This document shows, one piece after another, positions 52,517 to 61,212 of a stretch of 64,000 nucleotides of DNA. How positions within the stretch are numbered: the first letter of the stretch is position 1; the number at the start of each line of letters is the position of its first letter. The translations under genes and the position numbers were made by a program. Under the pieces are notes generated by a model. That model was given only the letters and a program-made list of their open reading frames with translations, ran no database searches and was not told where the DNA came from. Origin of the DNA: Nostoc sp. NIES-4103. GTDB lineage: Bacteria > Cyanobacteriota > Cyanobacteriia > Cyanobacteriales > Nostocaceae. The DNA lies in the NCBI RefSeq assembly GCF_002368335.1, contig NZ_AP018288.1, forward strand, positions 1,171,247-1,235,246, given 5' to 3'.

Positions 52517-53095
52517 TCAATCTGGGAAAGCAAGACCAGTCATTGGGTCACGGATATATAATCCTAGTGTAAGCGATCGCACCACTTCATCCCAATGGGG
52601 TGTCAGCTGTTCTGCTTGATCTGCCCAATAATCGAATGTAATCAAGCACTGAATATTTGACCCCAAACCAATGCAAGTCCGTGAAAATGCTTCCCGTGGT
52701 TCTTCTTGGGTGTCAATAAATTTGATCTCTGTCCAGACAATTCTGGCGGTTTGGCGCTTGACGGTGATAATTTCTCCCTTAGCAATGACATTGCGACTAT
52801 CGTCTTCGATGATTTTCTTTAAAGTGGGTTTTAGCGGAAACAAACTCCAATCATTGGGTGGTAGACGATTAAAAGATACTTCTAGACAGCAATCATCATT
52901 GGGTGGTTTTTTATCGAGGAACTTGAAGGATTTTTCTTGGGGTTCAAAAACCCAATCTTGAGGAACATTGAAGCGAACAGCACCCCGGTCTGCAACAAAA
53001 ATTTTGTAACCTGATGGAGATTCCCAGCGGTGGTCAGGTTTTAGTTCAAGCGTTTCTTTAATCCACTGGAGATTGCTTTTTTTACGCTTTGCCAT
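52517..53095 (-). CDS. Conserved hypothetical soluble protein
   Basis: A 192-residue protein with no signal peptide: WIKETLELKPDHRWESPSGY, GAVRFNVPQDWVFEPQEKSF and ITFDYWADQAEQLTPHWDEV. The PQDW..P...S and DYW..D/HWDEVVRSL pattern suggests a small beta-sandwich domain found in cyanobacteria; function unknown. First gene of a likely pair with 51750-52490. Confidence 0.65.
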   Translation of the reverse strand: MAKRKKSNLQWIKETLELKPDHRWESPSGYKIFVADRGAVRFNVPQDWVFEPQEKSFKFLDKKPPNDDCCLEVSFNRLPPNDWSLFPLKPTLKKIIEDDSRNVIAKGEIITVKRQTARIVWTEIKFIDTQEEPREAFSRTCIGLGSNIQCLITFDYWADQAEQLTPHWDEVVRSLTLGLYIRDPMTGLAFPD

Positions 53096-53437
53096 AGTGT
53101 TTTTGCCAATCTGCTCAAGAGTGCGATCGCACTTGGTTGAGTCGTAGGCGATCGCCCATTTTGCTAATTGTATCAGAGGCAGTCAGGTCTTGGTAAACCA
53201 CTGCGTTGGCGAGGCAGCAAAGACTTAAGGGTTTTGACCTATAGCAAAGTGCTGAGTGCTGAGCAGCCAGCCGCGTATCTAACCTTGGCGTGAGCGATCG
53301 CTTCATAGGTGGAAATGGTAGAGTAAAATCAAGCACCTTGATCAAAACTAGAACACATTATGTCTATGCAACCTCACAAAGCTAATGAAATTTGTCAGTA
53401 GTGAGAATAATTAACAGTCTATTTATAAATACAATCA

Positions 53438-53607
53438 GGACTTACGCAAAGGTTACGGAAAAACGAACCACAGAGGCACAGAGGACACGGTGAGACAGCG
53501 CTGCGGGAGGGTTTCCCTCCGCAGGCGACTGCGTTAGCGCAGCGTTAGCGACGCAGGAGCGTCACCCGAAGGGAGAAATGAGAGTTTGAGAGGTTTTTTG
53601 CGTAAGT
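53438..53607. repeat. MITE-like element with ACTTACGCAAA termini
   Basis: The 11-bp ends ACTTACGCAAA (53440-53450) and TTTGCGTAAGT (53597-53607) are perfect inverted repeats. The core carries a GC-rich mosaic (GCGTTAGCGCAGCGTTAGCGA) like that at 49990. It fills much of the 640-nt gap 53096-53735; the short frame at 53115-53345 is not convincing as a gene. Confidence 0.75.
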
Positions 53608-53680
53608 TATAACAATATTAAGTAGGGGAAGCAAAAAGCGGTAATGCACTCTACTGGCTGACTGATTGACCACAGACACC

Positions 53681-53712
53681 AAAAAGCGCCCCCCAGAAGG
53701 AGAGCGCTTTTT
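53681..53712 (-). terminator. psbA terminator
   Basis: Arms AAAAAGCGC (53681-53689) and GCGCTTTTT (53704-53712), read on the minus strand, form a hairpin followed by a T run, 24 nt after the psbA stop. Confidence 0.8.
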
Positions 53713-53735
53713 AATTGATTAGACGTGGCTAAGAA

Positions 53736-54818
53736 TTAACCGTTGATAGCAGGAGCGCTGATAGCAACAGGAGCAACATCACCAGCAGCTAAGTCTAAGG
53801 GGAAGTTGTGAGCATTACGCTCGTGCATTACTTCCATACCCAAGTTAGCGCGGTTGATGATATCAGCCCAGGTGTTAATCACACGACCTTGGGAATCAAT
53901 CACAGACTGGTTGAAGTTGAAGCCGTTCAAGTTGAACGCCATTGTGCTTACACCCAACGCTGTGAACCAGATGCCGATTACAGGCCAAGCAGCCAGGAAG
54001 AAGTGCAAGCTGCGGCTGTTGTTGAAGGATGCGTATTGGAAGATTAGACGACCGAAGTAACCGTGAGCAGCTACGATGTTGTAGGTTTCTTCTTCTTGAC
54101 CGAATTTGTATCCGTAGTTCTGTGATTCGTTTTCGGTGGTTTCACGAACCAAGGAAGATGTTACTAGAGAACCGTGCATTGCAGAGAATAGACTTCCACC
54201 GAATACACCAGCCACTCCTAACATGTGGAAGGGGTGCATGAGGATGTTGTGTTCTGCTTGGAAGACGATCATGAAGTTGAAGGTTCCGGAGATACCCAAG
54301 GGCATACCATCAGAGAAGGAACCTTGACCGATTGGGTAAATCAAGAATACTGCGGTTGCAGCAGCAACAGGTGCTGAGAATGCTAGGCAGATCCAAGGAC
54401 GCATTCCTAAGCGGTAGCTGAGTTCCCATTCACGACCTAGGTAGCAGAATACGCCGGTCAGGAAGTGGAAGATTACCAATTGGTAAGGACCACCGTTGTA
54501 CAACCATTCATCAAGAGATGCTGCTTCCCAAATTGGGTAGAAGTGTAAACCAATTGCGTTGGAGGAAGGTACTACTGCTCCGGAGATGATGTTGTTTCCA
54601 TACAGTAGGGAACCTGCTACTGGTTCGCGGATTCCGTCGATGTCTACGGGAGGTGCGGCGATGAAGGCGATTATGAAGCAGGTGGTTGCAGCTAGCAGGG
54701 TTGGAATCATCAACACGCCGAACCAGCCGATGTATAGGCGGTTGTTGGTGCTGGTGATCCAGTTGCAGAACTGCTCCCATACGTTGGCGCTTTGGCGCTG
54801 TTGTAAGGTTGCTGTCAT
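53736..54818 (-). CDS. psbA: Photosystem II D1 protein
   Basis: A 360-residue D1 reaction-centre protein in the thylakoid membrane; binds P680 chlorophylls, pheophytin, QB and most of the Mn4CaO5 ligands. Ligand region ERNAHNFPLDLA is present near the C-terminus, followed by the cleavable extension (AAGDVAPVAISAPAING). Residue 130 is Glu (TGVFCYLGRE, E130), the form associated with high-light D1 variants; low-light forms have Gln. Cyanobacteria have several psbA copies; this is one of them. Confidence 0.98.
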   Translation of the reverse strand: MTATLQQRQSANVWEQFCNWITSTNNRLYIGWFGVLMIPTLLAATTCFIIAFIAAPPVDIDGIREPVAGSLLYGNNIISGAVVPSSNAIGLHFYPIWEAASLDEWLYNGGPYQLVIFHFLTGVFCYLGREWELSYRLGMRPWICLAFSAPVAAATAVFLIYPIGQGSFSDGMPLGISGTFNFMIVFQAEHNILMHPFHMLGVAGVFGGSLFSAMHGSLVTSSLVRETTENESQNYGYKFGQEEETYNIVAAHGYFGRLIFQYASFNNSRSLHFFLAAWPVIGIWFTALGVSTMAFNLNGFNFNQSVIDSQGRVINTWADIINRANLGMEVMHERNAHNFPLDLAAGDVAPVAISAPAING

Positions 54819-55227
54819 GGCTTTATAAGTGCGGTTTGTTGTTTATGTATCAGGCGTGTTTGTTTTTGCCTGTGATAGTAATTTACACTGCTTTACAAAA
54901 GTTAATCAAGTGTTTTAAGTTTTGTTATGGTGATAGCTGTTATTAGCTTTGCTTATTTAAGCGTTCACTTGATACTCCCTGAACAAGAGCAAGCGATCGC
55001 TTGTATGATTAGTTCATTAACTTGATGGTTGACAAGCCGAAGCGGGGGCAATAACCCTAAAGACTTGTCAAAATCCCCAGAACCTTAACAATATAATAAT
55101 TACAGCGTTTCAAGAATGCGGCAAGTTGCAAATAATTTGCAATAATAAAGGCTGAAAATGACTTTTTTTTCAACCCGTCAAAATGCTTCCCAGGAAGCTT
55201 GCTTTGTAACAGTTTCAGCACCGAGCA
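54819..55227. promoter_or_regulatory. psbA 5' region and candidate CRISPR leader
   Basis: The psbA promoter should lie at 54819-54960 (minus strand; a weak TTGATT and TAAATT pair with about 18-nt spacing near 54885-54910 is the only candidate). From about 55000 to 55227 the plus strand is AT-rich (TTTTTTTT, AATAATTTGCAATAATAA), as expected for a CRISPR leader ahead of the first repeat. Confidence 0.45.
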
Positions 55228-55830
55228 GTTTCCATAAACCACTTCCCCGCAAGGGGATTAAAATACCCAATTCAGTTTGATCAAGAAGTGGGGGCTAAGT
55301 TTCCATAAACCATTTCCCCGCAAGGGGATTGAAATGTGTCGTCAATTATTGCGTCTTCCAATATTAAACAGTTTCCATAAACCATTTCCCCGCAAGGGGA
55401 TTGAAATATTCACTGCCCTCTTGCTTGCCATGTCTAAACCCAAGTTTCCATAAACCATTTCCCCGCAAGGGGATTGAAATCACTAGGTTGATCAAGAGTG
55501 ACTTGACTAGCTAGAGTTTCCATAAACCATTTCCCCGCAAGGGGATTGAAATAAGAAAGTTGAAACACAGAAACGAGTTACCACAAGGGTTTCCATAAAC
55601 AATTTCCCCATAAGGGGATTGAAACCTTTAAGAGTCTGATTTAATCCAGACATCCGCATCGTTTCCATAAACACTTTCCCCACAAGGGGATTAAAACCTA
55701 ATCAGCCAACAAGTATCTATTAAATCGGTACGAATTTTCATAAACCATTTCCCCGCAAGGGGGCTGAAACAATGCAGCCTTAAAAAAATGTCAGGAAAAG
55801 CATAGGGTTTTCATTAACCATATATCCTTA
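55228..55830 (+). CRISPR. CRISPR array, 8 repeats plus one degenerate, no cas genes nearby
   Basis: 37-nt repeats start at 55228, 55299, 55371, 55444, 55516, 55589, 55661 and 55734, with a decayed ninth at 55807. The consensus begins GTTTCCATAAACCATTTCCC and ends CGCAAGGGGATTGAAAT. Spacers are 34-36 nt. Repeats 2-5 are identical; 6, 7 and 8 carry increasing substitutions and the ninth is barely recognisable, so the right end is the old, trailer end and the leader is on the left. Repeat 1 has two changes. The GAAAT/GAAAC end is typical of type I/III crRNA 5' tags. No cas gene occurs in the window. Confidence 0.95.
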
Positions 55831-55925
55831 TATAAACAGACCTCCATCTAGTCGATGCATTCGCTGTGGGGAAAACCAGCAGCAAAAATGGCAGTCCTTC
55901 CATTGACTCCATGTTGAAGCAACTG

Positions 55926-55969
55926 GCATCGCCAAGAACGCCGAGAATTCGTAGAGTCTGCGTGAGTCC
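55926..55969. repeat. Half of a MITE-like element
   Basis: CATCGCCAAGAACGCCGAGA through TGCGTGAGTCC (ending 55969) matches the right half of the 24316-24404 element with a few changes; no left terminus is visible. Confidence 0.6.
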
Positions 55970-56010
55970 TACCACTGTTATACAAAGCCAAAAAATTTTC
56001 CTTCACCCTC

Positions 56011-56041
56011 TTGACTCTCCAGTTTACTGGAGACTTCACAA
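56011..56041 (+). promoter_or_regulatory. MerR-type operator-promoter upstream of the metal chaperone
   Basis: A TTGACT -35 box (56011-56016) and a weak TCACAA -10 (56036-56041) are 19 bp apart, with the dyad CTCCAGTTTACTGGAG centred between them. The long spacer with a central palindrome is the hallmark of MerR-family activated promoters; nearly the same site lies at 59400. Confidence 0.8.
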
Positions 56042-56071
56042 TGAAATTAGTTGATCAAAGGAAAATTAAAC

Positions 56072-56272
56072 ATGAAACTTCAGCTAACAGTTCCTAACAT
56101 GGCTTGTTCTGCTTGTGGAGAAACCATTACAAAAGCCATCCAAGCAGTTGACCCCACAGCTGAGGTTGGAACCGATCCAAAAACGAAGCTAGTCAGCGTC
56201 GAAACTCAGGCATCCGAAGCAGCAGTGACAGAAGCAATAATAGCTGCTGGCTATTCGGTCGCATCTAATTAG
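56072..56272 (+). CDS. Heavy-metal-associated (HMA) copper chaperone
   Basis: A 66-residue ferredoxin-like HMA protein with the metal-binding loop MACSACGETI (Cys-x-x-Cys, residues about 11-14). It would carry Cu(I) in the cytoplasm and pass it to the P-type ATPase encoded 190 nt downstream. The start is ATG 56072 (AAAGGA upstream), not the in-frame codon 21 nt earlier. A MerR-type operator lies 30 nt upstream. Confidence 0.88.
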   Translation: MKLQLTVPNMACSACGETITKAIQAVDPTAEVGTDPKTKLVSVETQASEAAVTEAIIAAGYSVASN

Positions 56273-56462
56273 GAACTGGGGAGATGGGGAGCAGGGGAGC
56301 AGGGGAGAAAAATTTGCATCGGTAATCTGACAGCGGGAAGGGAATATCTATTTCTGTTCCCAATTCCCAATTCCCCATTCCCAATTCCCCATTCCCTACC
56401 TTGAAAGATTTGTTAAATTTTCTCATCTTGTCAAAACAAATGAGTGTAAAGGAACCAAAAAG
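56273..56462. repeat. STRRs between chaperone and ATPase genes
   Basis: GGGGAGC units (56276-56308) and CAATTCCC/CATTCCC units (56358-56398). An AAAGGA ribosome site precedes the ATPase ATG. Confidence 0.85.
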
Positions 56463-58796
56463 ATGGAAAGTACCACACTCAAACTACGCGGTATGAGTTG
56501 TGCTTCTTGTGCCAGAAGCGTTGAACAAGCAATCAGTTCTGTCCCTGGTGTGAATGAATGTAGTGTCAACTTTGGAACAGAACAGGCAACAGTTGAGTAT
56601 GACCCCAAAACAACTAATATACAAGCCATCCAAGATGCAGTAGATGCAGCAGGTTACTCTGCCTATCCACTCCAGGAAAAAAACTTGATGGTAGGAGAAG
56701 ATGATGCTGAGAAAACAACTCGTTTGCGAGAATCTCGTTATCTATTGCGAAAAGTAATTGTGGCTGGTGTTATTGGTGTTGTGCTGGTGATTGGGTCGTT
56801 ACCCATGATGATTGGGTTAGATTTGCCTATTATTCCAGGATGGTTGCATAATTCTTGGGTACAACTGGCGCTAACAACTCCAGTGTTATTCTGGTCTGGT
56901 GCTGATTTCTTTAAAAATGCCTGGAAAGCTTTAAAACGCCACACAGCAACAATGGATACTTTAGTTGCTCTGGGTACGGGAGCAGCATATGTTTATTCTT
57001 TGTTTGCTACAGCTTTCCCCAGTTTTTTTGTCGCTCAAGGATTAAAGCCAGATGTATATTATGAAGCAGCGGTTGTAATTATTGCTTTAATTCTTTTGGG
57101 ACGATGGTTAGAAAACCGTGCCAAAGGACAAACCTCAGAAGCAATTCGTAAGCTGATCGGTTTGCAAGCAAAAACAGCACGGCTAATTCGTAATGGAAAA
57201 GAAATAGATGTGCCTATTGAGCAAGTGCAGATTGGCGATGTGATATTAGTTCGTCCTGGTGAGAAGATTCCCGTAGATGGGGAAGTGATTGAAGGGAAAT
57301 CTACAATTGATGAAGCGATGGTGACAGGGGAAAGTTTACCTGTGAAAAAGCAACCTGGGGATGAAGTCATCGGGGCTACCATCAACAAAACTGGAAGTTT
57401 TAAGTTTCGGGCAACACGCGTCGGAAAAGATACAGTGCTAGCACAGATTGTTCAACTAGTGCAGCAAGCTCAAGGTTCTAAAGCTCCCATTCAAAGACTA
57501 GCAGACCAAGTGACCGGATGGTTTGTGCCTGCGGTGATTGCGATCGCTCTGGTCACCTTCATCGTTTGGTACAACATCATGGGTAATGTGACTTTAGCAC
57601 TAGTTACCACAGTTGGCGTGTTAATTATTGCTTGTCCTTGTGCCTTGGGTTTAGCTACACCAACTTCTGTGATGGTAGGCACAGGTAAAGGTGCAGAAAA
57701 TGGTATCTTAATTAAAGGAGCCGAAAGCTTAGAACTGGCACACAAAATCCAAACCATTGTCTTAGACAAAACTGGAACTATCACTCAGGGGAAACCAACA
57801 GTTACAGATTTTGTCACAAACAGCGGTGTCCTCAATGGTAACGAAATCAAGTTGATACAACTGGTAGCATCTGTAGAACGCAGTTCAGAACATCCACTGG
57901 CAGAAGCAGTTGTCAGATATGCCCAATCCCAAGAAGTAACCTTAGCAGAAGTCCGAGATTTTGCAGCAATTGCAGGTAGTGGTGTCCAAGGCATCGTTGA
58001 CAATCGTCTGGTACAAATTGGTACACAACGCTGGATGGAAGAATTAGGTATTGACACCAAAGCTTTGCAAAACGATAAAGACCGCTTAGAATACCTGGGT
58101 AAAACAGCTGTTTGGCTGGCAGTTGACGGAGAAATTAAAGGATTGATGGGTATTGCTGATGCCATCAAACCGACTTCTGTCCAAGCGGTAAAAGCATTGC
58201 AAAAACTGGGTTTAGAAGTTGTCATGCTTACAGGCGATAACCGTCGCACTGCCGAAAGCATTGCTCGTGAAGTTGGTATCAAGCGCGTTTTGGCAGAAGT
58301 CCGCCCAGACCAAAAAGCTGCTATGATTAAGTCGCTGCAAGCTCTTGAGCAGAGGAGCGGGGGTGCAGGGGAGCGAGGGAGAATATTTTCTCCAAAATCC
58401 CAAATCCCAAATCCCAAATCCCAAATTGTAGCGATGGTGGGTGATGGAATCAACGATGCACCCGCTTTAGCTCAAGCAGATGTCGGTATAGCAATAGGTA
58501 CTGGTACAGATGTAGCGATCGCAGCTAGTGACATCACACTAATCTCTGGTGATTTACAAGGCATTGTAACTGCCATCCAACTCAGCCGCGCTACGATTCG
58601 CAATATCCGTCAAAATCTCTTTTTCGCCTTCATCTACAACGTTGTCGGTATTCCTATTGCGGCTGGAATTCTTTTCCCCATCTTTGGTTGGTTACTTAAT
58701 CCCATCATCGCAGGTGCAGCAATGGCATTGAGTTCGGTTTCTGTAGTTACCAATGCTTTACGTTTGCGTAAGTTTCAACCTAAAACACTTGGCTAG
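56463..58796 (+). CDS. copA: Copper-translocating P1B-type ATPase with in-frame STRR
   Basis: A 777-residue heavy-metal ATPase, probably exporting Cu(I). N-terminal HMA domain GMSCASCARSVEQAI (about 10-24); actuator TGES; channel motif ACPCALGLATPTSV; phosphorylation DKTGTITQGKPTV; HP motif SSEHPLAEAV; hinge MVGDGINDAPALAQADVG. CPC plus one N-terminal HMA fits CopA/PacS. Between the ALEQ of the P domain and VAMVGDGIND lies an extra segment of about 27 residues from a repeat tract (GGAGERGRIF, then PKSQIPN units), absent from normal homologues. The cupredoxin gene begins 6 nt after the stop. Confidence 0.93.
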   Translation: MESTTLKLRGMSCASCARSVEQAISSVPGVNECSVNFGTEQATVEYDPKTTNIQAIQDAVDAAGYSAYPLQEKNLMVGEDDAEKTTRLRESRYLLRKVIVAGVIGVVLVIGSLPMMIGLDLPIIPGWLHNSWVQLALTTPVLFWSGADFFKNAWKALKRHTATMDTLVALGTGAAYVYSLFATAFPSFFVAQGLKPDVYYEAAVVIIALILLGRWLENRAKGQTSEAIRKLIGLQAKTARLIRNGKEIDVPIEQVQIGDVILVRPGEKIPVDGEVIEGKSTIDEAMVTGESLPVKKQPGDEVIGATINKTGSFKFRATRVGKDTVLAQIVQLVQQAQGSKAPIQRLADQVTGWFVPAVIAIALVTFIVWYNIMGNVTLALVTTVGVLIIACPCALGLATPTSVMVGTGKGAENGILIKGAESLELAHKIQTIVLDKTGTITQGKPTVTDFVTNSGVLNGNEIKLIQLVASVERSSEHPLAEAVVRYAQSQEVTLAEVRDFAAIAGSGVQGIVDNRLVQIGTQRWMEELGIDTKALQNDKDRLEYLGKTAVWLAVDGEIKGLMGIADAIKPTSVQAVKALQKLGLEVVMLTGDNRRTAESIAREVGIKRVLAEVRPDQKAAMIKSLQALEQRSGGAGERGRIFSPKSQIPNPKSQIVAMVGDGINDAPALAQADVGIAIGTGTDVAIAASDITLISGDLQGIVTAIQLSRATIRNIRQNLFFAFIYNVVGIPIAAGILFPIFGWLLNPIIAGAAMALSSVSVVTNALRLRKFQPKTLG
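58350..58428. repeat. STRR inside the ATPase P domain
   Basis: AGCGGGGGTGCAGGGGAGC and tandem CAAATCC heptamers are inserted a multiple of three long, a few residues before the conserved GDGIND hinge. Confidence 0.92.
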
Positions 58797-58802
58797 AGGA
58801 AG

Positions 58803-59336
58803 ATGAATAAAACAGCAATCATCGGTAGTATTGCAAGTATAGGCGTTGTGTTAGGAATTGCTTCCCATAAAGCAGTTGCACAAAAGCCTCAGCACATGCA
58901 CCCATCTCAAACAGAACAAACCAGTCAATTTCAATTCATTGAACAGCCATTGAGTAACAAAGTTGCAGTCACGCTTGGAGGCTTAGGGTTAATTAGTTTA
59001 GAACTTTGGTGGTTTTTGCTCAGTAAACCCAAGTCCCAGCAAGCAATTGCAGCAAATGGGGGTATCCAAGAAGTCACTGTAACTGTAGATGGTGGATACG
59101 AACCAAGTCAGATTGTGGTGCAGGTCGGAAAACCCGTGCGACTTTTGTTTGACCGCAAAGACCCCAGCAGTTGCTTAGAACAATTGCTGATTCCAGACTT
59201 TCACATTGCCGCAGATTTACCACTCAATCAAGTGACTACTGTAGAATTTACACCCAAACAAGTTGGAAATTATGTTTTTACCTGTGGTATGAATATGTTT
59301 CGCGGTGCGATCGCGGTACAAGCAGATGCTACTTAA
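58803..59336 (+). CDS. Membrane-anchored cupredoxin-domain protein
   Basis: A 177-residue protein: N-terminal signal-like segment (about 5-25), His-rich linker (KPQHMHPSQTEQTS), a transmembrane helix (KVAVTLGGLGLISLELWWFLL, about 50-70) and a C-terminal Cupredoxin_1-type domain. Candidate copper ligands are Cys in SSCLEQL, His in DFHIAADL, and Cys/Met in FTCGMNMFRG. It begins 6 nt after the ATPase gene and probably receives or buffers copper outside the membrane. Confidence 0.82.
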   Translation: MNKTAIIGSIASIGVVLGIASHKAVAQKPQHMHPSQTEQTSQFQFIEQPLSNKVAVTLGGLGLISLELWWFLLSKPKSQQAIAANGGIQEVTVTVDGGYEPSQIVVQVGKPVRLLFDRKDPSSCLEQLLIPDFHIAADLPLNQVTTVEFTPKQVGNYVFTCGMNMFRGAIAVQADAT

Positions 59337-59399
59337 GAAACAGCCTCTTCTCAAATACCTGTATCAACTAATATGCCATCTGTTTGACAAAGCTGATGC

Positions 59400-59431
59400 T
59401 TGACTCTCCAGTTAACTGGAGAGTCTAAAAT
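59400..59431 (+). promoter_or_regulatory. MerR-type operator-promoter of the regulator gene
   Basis: TTGACT -35 (59400-59405) and TAAAAT -10 (59426-59431) are 20 bp apart around a perfect 24-bp palindrome GACTCTCCAGTTAACTGGAGAGTC (59402-59425). It shares CTCCAGTtaACTGGAG with the site at 56011, implying one regulator for both. Confidence 0.88.
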
Positions 59432-59465
59432 TCGGATAGACAATTATATGTAGCAGGGCATTACT

Positions 59466-59897
59466 ATGTTAACCCAAGAGGTGGTGAATACATTAACCCC
59501 AAAACAGCCAAAACTAATTGGTACAGTTGCCAAGGAAAGTGGTGTACCAATTAAAACCATTCGCTATTATGAAGAGCTTGGTCTAGTCAAATCATTAGGA
59601 AGAACTGAAGGTGGATTTAGATTATTTGATGCTGATGTTTTGACTCGTTTACACTTTATTAAACGCGCTCAAAGTTTAGGGCTGTCTTTAGCAGAAATTA
59701 AAGAGTTTTTACAAGTTCATGATCAGGGGGAATTACCCTGTGAACATATAAAAATTCAGCTAGAGAATAGGGTCAAATCTATTGATGAACAAATTCAGCA
59801 ATTACTCATCCTGAAACAAGATTTAGAAGCAATACTTTCAGATTGGTCAGTCAAAACTGAAAGTGATAATTCAACAATTTGTCCAATTATTGAATAA
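59466..59897 (+). CDS. MerR-family metal-responsive regulator
   Basis: A 143-residue MerR protein: winged helix LIGTVAKESGVPIKTIRYYE (17-36), second part EGGFRLFDADVLTRLHFI, dimerisation helix from about residue 98. Metal-site candidates are C92 (ELPCEHIK) and C139 (STICPIIE). A Cys at the C92 position is typical of ZntR, PbrR and MerR, whereas CueR has Ser there, so the metal may not be Cu(I) alone. The gene lies 35 nt behind a perfect palindromic MerR operator and likely activates the chaperone-ATPase cluster. Confidence 0.88.
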   Translation: MLTQEVVNTLTPKQPKLIGTVAKESGVPIKTIRYYEELGLVKSLGRTEGGFRLFDADVLTRLHFIKRAQSLGLSLAEIKEFLQVHDQGELPCEHIKIQLENRVKSIDEQIQQLLILKQDLEAILSDWSVKTESDNSTICPIIE

Positions 59898-60030
59898 CAA
59901 ATTAAGAATTTTAACAGCACAGCAACTTAGCTATTCGCTATAACCCTAATTTTCATGTAGGGGCAATTCATGAATTGACCCTACAATAGATACTTTTGCC
60001 TCAATCCCATAACAAAAGGAATACCAGATT

Positions 60031-61200
60031 ATGCCACACAAACTTACTCAGAAAACGATGATGATAGCGATCGCTAGCACATTGATTACAAATGTAGGGC
60101 TAATCCCAGCAATGGCTGAACAGCCACACCAAGAACACAAAGGTCATGACGGTCATGACATGCCAGTTCCAACAACTAATGTCCAGACCTTGCCACCTGT
60201 ACCTAATAATTTACCTGGCTGGATGGACAACAAAGACAGAAACCATATCTATCGTAAGCGCGGTGTCTACAATGATGCTATCTACAACATTCAACCACTA
60301 GCTTTGGATTTGAATGCAGTTGCCGTAGGACATGCTTTTGCTTACGAAGACTTGGTGACAGGCAAAGCCAAAGACTTAGAAACTAAAACTTTTGCACGCA
60401 TCAATTGGGTGTTGAACAACCCGCCGCGCTTCATGCCTGACGAAGCCAATATTTCAGCAACTTTCGGGCGCAAATATGGGGTTTTGGAACAGGTATTTGA
60501 TTGGACACATATTCTTCACGCACAAACTGTAGACGTACTTGCTAGCACAAAGCTTACTGATGCTGAAAAAAAAGCAGAAATTCAGCGTCTGTATAAGTTT
60601 TACGTCGATAATGTGCCTTACGCCATCACAGACTTACCTATGAATATGGGCTACCTTGATTCTCAGCCCTATTCTAAAGCATTCCGCCGCAAGTATCCCA
60701 AGGTAAACGGGTTGTTCTGGGGCTACCACTGGCTGCAAGGCTCAATGTATGACTTACTTTACAACAAAACGCTTCAACAACAACGTACTGCCTACGCCAC
60801 CGTTGGCAAACGTTACCACGAAGTAGAGTTGTATCGCACTGACCGTCCATTTATGCCAATGTTTGCAGAGGTCAGTCCGAAATTCGCTGCTGATTTTCCA
60901 TATATCTCGAACGTCTTTGATAATTTACACATGTTACACGACATGGTGAACGACATCTTAGCCTCTGACTGGATGACAGAACAGCAGAAGCAAGGACAGA
61001 TTAAGCGTGCAATTTGGATGGTGATGGCAGCTAATCACAAAGGAATGAAGCCAGGTGAAAACTACGGTGAGGGTCTACACGACCACCGCTTTATGGAAGG
61101 TATGCCAGGTATGGGTTTGATGCCAGAAGGCTCAATGAATCACGACCACGGAAAGCCTAACTCAGACACTATGCCACATCAACAACATATGGGTCACTAA
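60031..61200 (+). CDS. Exported His/Met-rich protein, probable copper binder
   Basis: A 389-residue protein with an N-terminal signal (MMIAIASTLITNVGLIPAMA, cleavage near 30), then a His-rich stretch (HQEHKGHDGHDMPV) and a His/Met-rich tail (MEGMPGMGLMPEGSMNHDHG; MPHQQHMGH). The core has many paired His (WTHILHAQTVDVL, NVFDNLHMLHDMVNDIL). I do not recognise a named family. Position after the MerR gene and before an outer-membrane protein points to periplasmic copper handling. Confidence 0.72.
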   Translation: MPHKLTQKTMMIAIASTLITNVGLIPAMAEQPHQEHKGHDGHDMPVPTTNVQTLPPVPNNLPGWMDNKDRNHIYRKRGVYNDAIYNIQPLALDLNAVAVGHAFAYEDLVTGKAKDLETKTFARINWVLNNPPRFMPDEANISATFGRKYGVLEQVFDWTHILHAQTVDVLASTKLTDAEKKAEIQRLYKFYVDNVPYAITDLPMNMGYLDSQPYSKAFRRKYPKVNGLFWGYHWLQGSMYDLLYNKTLQQQRTAYATVGKRYHEVELYRTDRPFMPMFAEVSPKFAADFPYISNVFDNLHMLHDMVNDILASDWMTEQQKQGQIKRAIWMVMAANHKGMKPGENYGEGLHDHRFMEGMPGMGLMPEGSMNHDHGKPNSDTMPHQQHMGH

Positions 61201-61212
61201 GTAGTAGAAGCC

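Noticed and set aside
53115..53345. 76-codon minus-strand frame upstream of psbA terminator region
   Set aside because: Composition is unlike neighbouring proteins, it contains HIP1-rich non-coding sequence, and it has no supporting context.
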